Of a stretch of DNA of 64,000 bases, positions 60,686 through 64,000 are shown one piece after another. Numbering within the stretch: the stretch's first letter is position 1; every line of letters begins with the position of its first letter. This DNA is from Oscillospiraceae bacterium (GTDB lineage: Bacteria > Bacillota > Clostridia > Oscillospirales > Ruminococcaceae). The notes under the pieces are model-generated. The model saw nothing but the letters and a program-made list of their open reading frames with translations. It was not told the DNA's origin and searched no databases. Location: positions 42,040-106,039 of the forward strand of contig SVMR01000007.1 of assembly GCA_015067315.1 (NCBI GenBank). The letters run 5' to 3'. Made by a program: the position numbers and the translations under genes.

Positions 60686-60717
60686 AAATGAGCACGGCTT
60701 GCCGTGCTCATTTTTTT
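60682..60717. terminator. Terminator (copy 2 of identical pair)
   Basis: ATAAAAATGAGCACGGCTTGCCGTGCTCATTTTTTT. Confidence 0.85.
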
Positions 60718-60724
60718 AGGGAAA

Positions 60725-61195
60725 AAAGGCTCCTTTGTGCAAAGGGAGCTGTCGCAGCCTTGCCGTGACTGAGGGATTGTAACCCTGTCCGATTAAAAAA
60801 CGGGGGAGCAAGTTCCGCCATACATTGAATTAATAAGCCTTCCCGGAGGGGAAGGTGTCACCGAAGGTGACGAAAGAGGGATTGCCAAGAACCCGGAGGG
60901 TAGCCTTCCCTTGGGGGAAGGTGGCACGCCCCAAGAATAAAACGTGACGGATGAGGGACAAACCCTGTCCAATTAAAAACGGGCGACCGCATAGCGCCCT
61001 GAGCACGAAGTGCGAGGAAGTACCCTTGGGGTAGGTTGCCCTTACATTGATTTTGCGAAACCACCGGAAACAGGGCGGTAATCTCGACAGAATCCTCCGG
61101 TCACGCACCTGTTCTTAATTGCGTGACAGCCCCCTTTAGGCAAGGGGGCCTTTTCGCCCGCCGAAAAATCCGCACCACCTAATAGGGGAGGCTGA
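60725..61195. repeat. Composite hairpin repeat cluster in inverted orientation
   Basis: Reverse-complement modules incl. the 11560-11640 long module. Confidence 0.88.
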
Positions 61196-61289
61196 AAAAA
61201 TCCGCCTTTTTATAGAAAATGTTTACAATTTATTTAATAAAAACACAAAAAAACACGATATAATATAACCGTTAAGGAGGTGCTTTTTT

Positions 61290-62132
61290 ATGTGGACACG
61301 CGCAAGAATCAAACAGGAAGCAAGAAACGGTCTGCGCCGCTTCGGATACTGGATGCCGCTTTTTGTAACCTTTGTTGCGGGAATTCTTACCGGCGGAATC
61401 ACCACCGGCGGAACGACGACGAACAGCATTACGACGGAATATACTGCCGAATACAGCGGCGACCTTACTCCGGCGGGATTTTTTGCCTTTATTGATGAAT
61501 TCTTCGGCGAGTTTTTCTATGAAATCGGCGCTGCTTTTGAGAACATTTTCAGCAATCCGCTTATTGCGATGACAACCGCTTTCTTCGTTGTTCTCGGTTT
61601 TATGATCGGACTTGTTGTTGCCTTCGGTTGGAGCGCTTTTGTTGCCGGTCCGGTTATAGTCGGCAAAAACCGCTATTTTATGGAGCACAGGGCTTTTGAT
61701 TCAAAATTTGAAAGACTTTTCTGGTCCTTCAGAAGCGGAAGATATATGAACGTTGTGAAAATAATGTTCTGGAGGGAAGTTAAAATCTTCCTTTGGAGCC
61801 TGCTTTTTGTGATTCCGGGAATTATAAAATCCTATGAATACAGCATGGTTCCCTATATTCTTGCGGAAAACCCGCAGATTTCTTCCGAACGCGCCTTTGA
61901 ACTTTCGAAAAAGATGACGAAGGGCGAAAAATGGAAGATTTTTGTGCTTGATCTTTCCTTCATCGGCTGGTATATTGTCGGTTTCCTCTGCTGCTGCGTG
62001 GGAATGTATTTTGTTGAGCCTTACCGCGAAGCAACCTTTGCCGAACTTTATCAGGTTATGAGAGAAAAAGCACACGGACTCGGTTTTTCCGATTACACCG
62101 AACTTCCCGGATTTTTTCCGGAACAGAGATAA
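61290..62132 (+). CDS. DUF975-family membrane protein
   Basis: MWTRARIKQEARNGLRRFGYW; FLWSLLFVIPGIIKSYEYSMVPYILAENPQISSERAFELSKKMT. Confidence 0.88.
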   Translation: MWTRARIKQEARNGLRRFGYWMPLFVTFVAGILTGGITTGGTTTNSITTEYTAEYSGDLTPAGFFAFIDEFFGEFFYEIGAAFENIFSNPLIAMTTAFFVVLGFMIGLVVAFGWSAFVAGPVIVGKNRYFMEHRAFDSKFERLFWSFRSGRYMNVVKIMFWREVKIFLWSLLFVIPGIIKSYEYSMVPYILAENPQISSERAFELSKKMTKGEKWKIFVLDLSFIGWYIVGFLCCCVGMYFVEPYREATFAELYQVMREKAHGLGFSDYTELPGFFPEQR

Positions 62133-62238
62133 CCGATTCAAAAAGACTGCCGGCTCCGGCGGTCTTTTTTTGCCGTTGGATTAATACTTGTTTTATAAAA
62201 AAGCCGTGATATAATGAAAACAAAGGGGGCGGATTTTT

Positions 62239-63036
62239 TTGATTTGCAGAAAAGAACTTAAAGAAAACGCAAAGGCAGTTCTTAAAAGATTCGGGTACTG
62301 GAACGTATTCGCGGTGACGCTGATTTCCGGATTTTTGGCGGAGGGAATAGGTTCAAGCGCCATGAGCGGAGTTTCGTCAATGTTTTCAAGCATTATTTCG
62401 GCGGTTTTTGAAACTTCTTCGGATTCGCCTTCATATTCGGAAACCATGGAAACTGTTTTCGGAAATCCGATTTTCACAGCCTGGTTCGTCATTATTCTCA
62501 CTGCTGTGATACTGATTACATTTGCGCTTGCCCTTTGCTTCGGGGTTTTTGTTTCCGGTCCGGTCCTTGCAGGCAAAAACAGATTCTTTATGGAAAACCG
62601 GCTTTACGGTTCAAAATTCGAAAGGCTTTTTTGGGGATTCGGAAAGGGAAGATATCTTCCGATTGCAAAGACCACCTTTGTTTATATGATAAGAATCTTT
62701 TTATGGAGCCTGCTTTTCCTGATTCCGGGAATTATAAAATCCTATGAATATTTCATGGTTATGTATATTCTTTCGGAAAATCCGGAAATCGGCGCCGAAC
62801 GCGCTTTTGAAATTTCGAGCAGAACCACAAAAGGGGAGAAATGGAAGATATTCCTTTTCGAGCTGTCCTTCCTGGGCTGGATACTTCTTGGGTTGCTCAG
62901 CTGCGGAATCGGAGTTTATTTTCTTGAACCCTATTATTACGCTTCCTTTGTGGAGCTTTATCAGAAGCTTCGGGAAAAGGCGATTTCCGAAGGAATTGCG
63001 GATTGCAGCGAACTTCCGGGATATATTCGGAACTGA
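62239..63036 (+). CDS. DUF975-family membrane protein
   Basis: ICRKELKENAKAVLKRFGYW; FLWSLLFLIPGIIKSYEYFMVMYILSENPEIGAERAFEISSRTT. Confidence 0.88.
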   Translation: MICRKELKENAKAVLKRFGYWNVFAVTLISGFLAEGIGSSAMSGVSSMFSSIISAVFETSSDSPSYSETMETVFGNPIFTAWFVIILTAVILITFALALCFGVFVSGPVLAGKNRFFMENRLYGSKFERLFWGFGKGRYLPIAKTTFVYMIRIFLWSLLFLIPGIIKSYEYFMVMYILSENPEIGAERAFEISSRTTKGEKWKIFLFELSFLGWILLGLLSCGIGVYFLEPYYYASFVELYQKLREKAISEGIADCSELPGYIRN

Positions 63037-63139
63037 AGTTTAAAATAAAAAGCGGTGCTAATTTTTGAGCACCGCTTTTTTTGTGTGTATCCGATTTCGG
63101 GAAAAAGAAAAAGCACCGATTTTCATCAGTGCTTTTTGT

Positions 63140-63214
63140 TGGTGACCCGTGCGAGAATCGAACTCGCGTTACAGCCGTGAAAGGGCCGTGTCTTAACCGC
63201 TTGACCAACGGGCC
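63140..63214 (-). tRNA. tRNA-Glu (anticodon TTC), CCA encoded
   Basis: GGCCCGTTGGTCAAGCGGTTAAGACACGGCCCTTTCACGGCTGTAACGCGAGTTCGATTCTCGCACGGGTCACCA cloverleaf. Confidence 0.97.
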
Positions 63215-63218
63215 ATTA

Positions 63219-63295
63219 TGGTAGCGGCGACTGGATTCGAACCGGTGACACTTCGGGTATGAACCGAATGCTCTAGCCAACTGAGCTACGCCGCC
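63219..63295 (-). tRNA. tRNA-Met (anticodon CAT), CCA encoded
   Basis: GGCGGCGTAGCTCAGTTGGCTAGAGCATTCGGTTCATACCCGAAGTGTCACCGGTTCGAATCCAGTCGCCGCTACCA. Confidence 0.95.
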
Positions 63296-63623
63296 ATTAC
63301 ATTTTTAAAGCCTCAAGGCGAAGATTATTATACAAGATGAAAAGCGAATTGTCAACCCCTTTTTTAAAAATTTTTTAAATTTTTTTATTTTTTATTCAAA
63401 ACGAAAAAACGAATGGGTTTTAGCGGGTTTTTGCGGAAGAAAGCTCTATATATAATATAGTATATAATATATAACTTATAATACTATATATACAATATTA
63501 TATATGCCGGGATTTCGGTTCCGGGAAGGAAAAGAATATTTTGCCGAAAAAAGAATGCTTGCAATTTTTGAAGATATATAATATAGTATTAATACTATAT
63601 TAAATTAAGGAGGGCTTTTCTTA

Positions 63624-63779
63624 ATGGCGAAGAAGAAAGTTCTTACGGAAGAAGAGAAAGCGGCAAAGAAGCAGCATATTAAAGAAGAGATCCAGGCATA
63701 CGTCTGCATGTTCCTTTTTATTGCGCTTTTTGTAATAATGTTTGCAATGTTTGGAAGCCAATCCAGCCTTTTCAGCTGA
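63624..63779 (+). CDS. Small single-TM protein (51 aa), not in supplied ORF track
   Basis: AAGGAGG RBS; MAKKKVLTEEEKAAKKQHIKEEIQAYVCMFLFIALFVIMFAMFGSQSSLFS*. Confidence 0.65.
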   Translation: MAKKKVLTEEEKAAKKQHIKEEIQAYVCMFLFIALFVIMFAMFGSQSSLFS

Positions 63780-63855
63780 AAAAAGTCCAAAAAACGGCTT
63801 GATTATGCGGTTTTAAAGTTTTTTAAAAATTTTTGAAATTTTTTTGAAAAAAGTG

Positions 63856-63884
63856 TTGACAAGCTGGCAATAATTTGCTATAAT
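63856..63884 (+). promoter_or_regulatory. Strong promoter, probably of an rRNA operon beginning beyond the window
   Basis: TTGACA-17 nt-TATAAT, followed by ACCTTGAAAATTGAACAAC leader typical of Firmicutes rRNA operons. Confidence 0.8.
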
Positions 63885-64000
63885 AACAAAGCTGTCACTT
63901 CGAGTGACGGGAAAATGAAAAGGACCTTGAAAATTGAACAACAGGAAGAAACAAGAAGAATTAAACCCTTGTATTCATTTGAGTAAATTCCAAAAGTAAA

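Overview
The window is the replication-origin region of a Clostridia chromosome, probably an Oscillospirales or Ruminococcaceae-like organism (inferred from gene content and order). It contains the conserved block gyrA-[membrane protein]-gyrB-remB-recF-yaaA-dnaN-dnaA-oriC-rpmH-rnpA-yidD-yidC-jag-mnmE-[DUF559]-mnmG-rsmG-[island]-noc-parS-soj-parB-serS-guaB. To the left lie a malto-oligosaccharide module (malQ, LacI regulator, ABC transporter, MsmX-type ATPase), peptidases, and housekeeping genes (hemW, dusB, polA, pth, mfd). To the right lie DUF975 membrane proteins, tRNA-Glu, tRNA-Met and the promoter/leader of an rRNA operon cut by the window edge. A 6S-like RNA is called at about 17.02-17.21 kb (minus). 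The most unusual content is a dense set of intergenic hairpin repeats. They have conserved outer frames, variable but self-complementary cores, and a recurring module order. One pair of these repeats exactly brackets a small DUF559 (Vsr-like) nuclease ORF inserted between mnmE and mnmG, which may be an autonomous parent of the repeat family. Other signals are a strongly enriched frame-independent 9-mer (TTTGAGCAC), clusters of TTTTCAACA nonamers at dnaN/dnaA and upstream of hemW, a leader ORF overlapping the MsmX-type gene, and several candidate operators. All calls come from reading the sequence; no searches were run.
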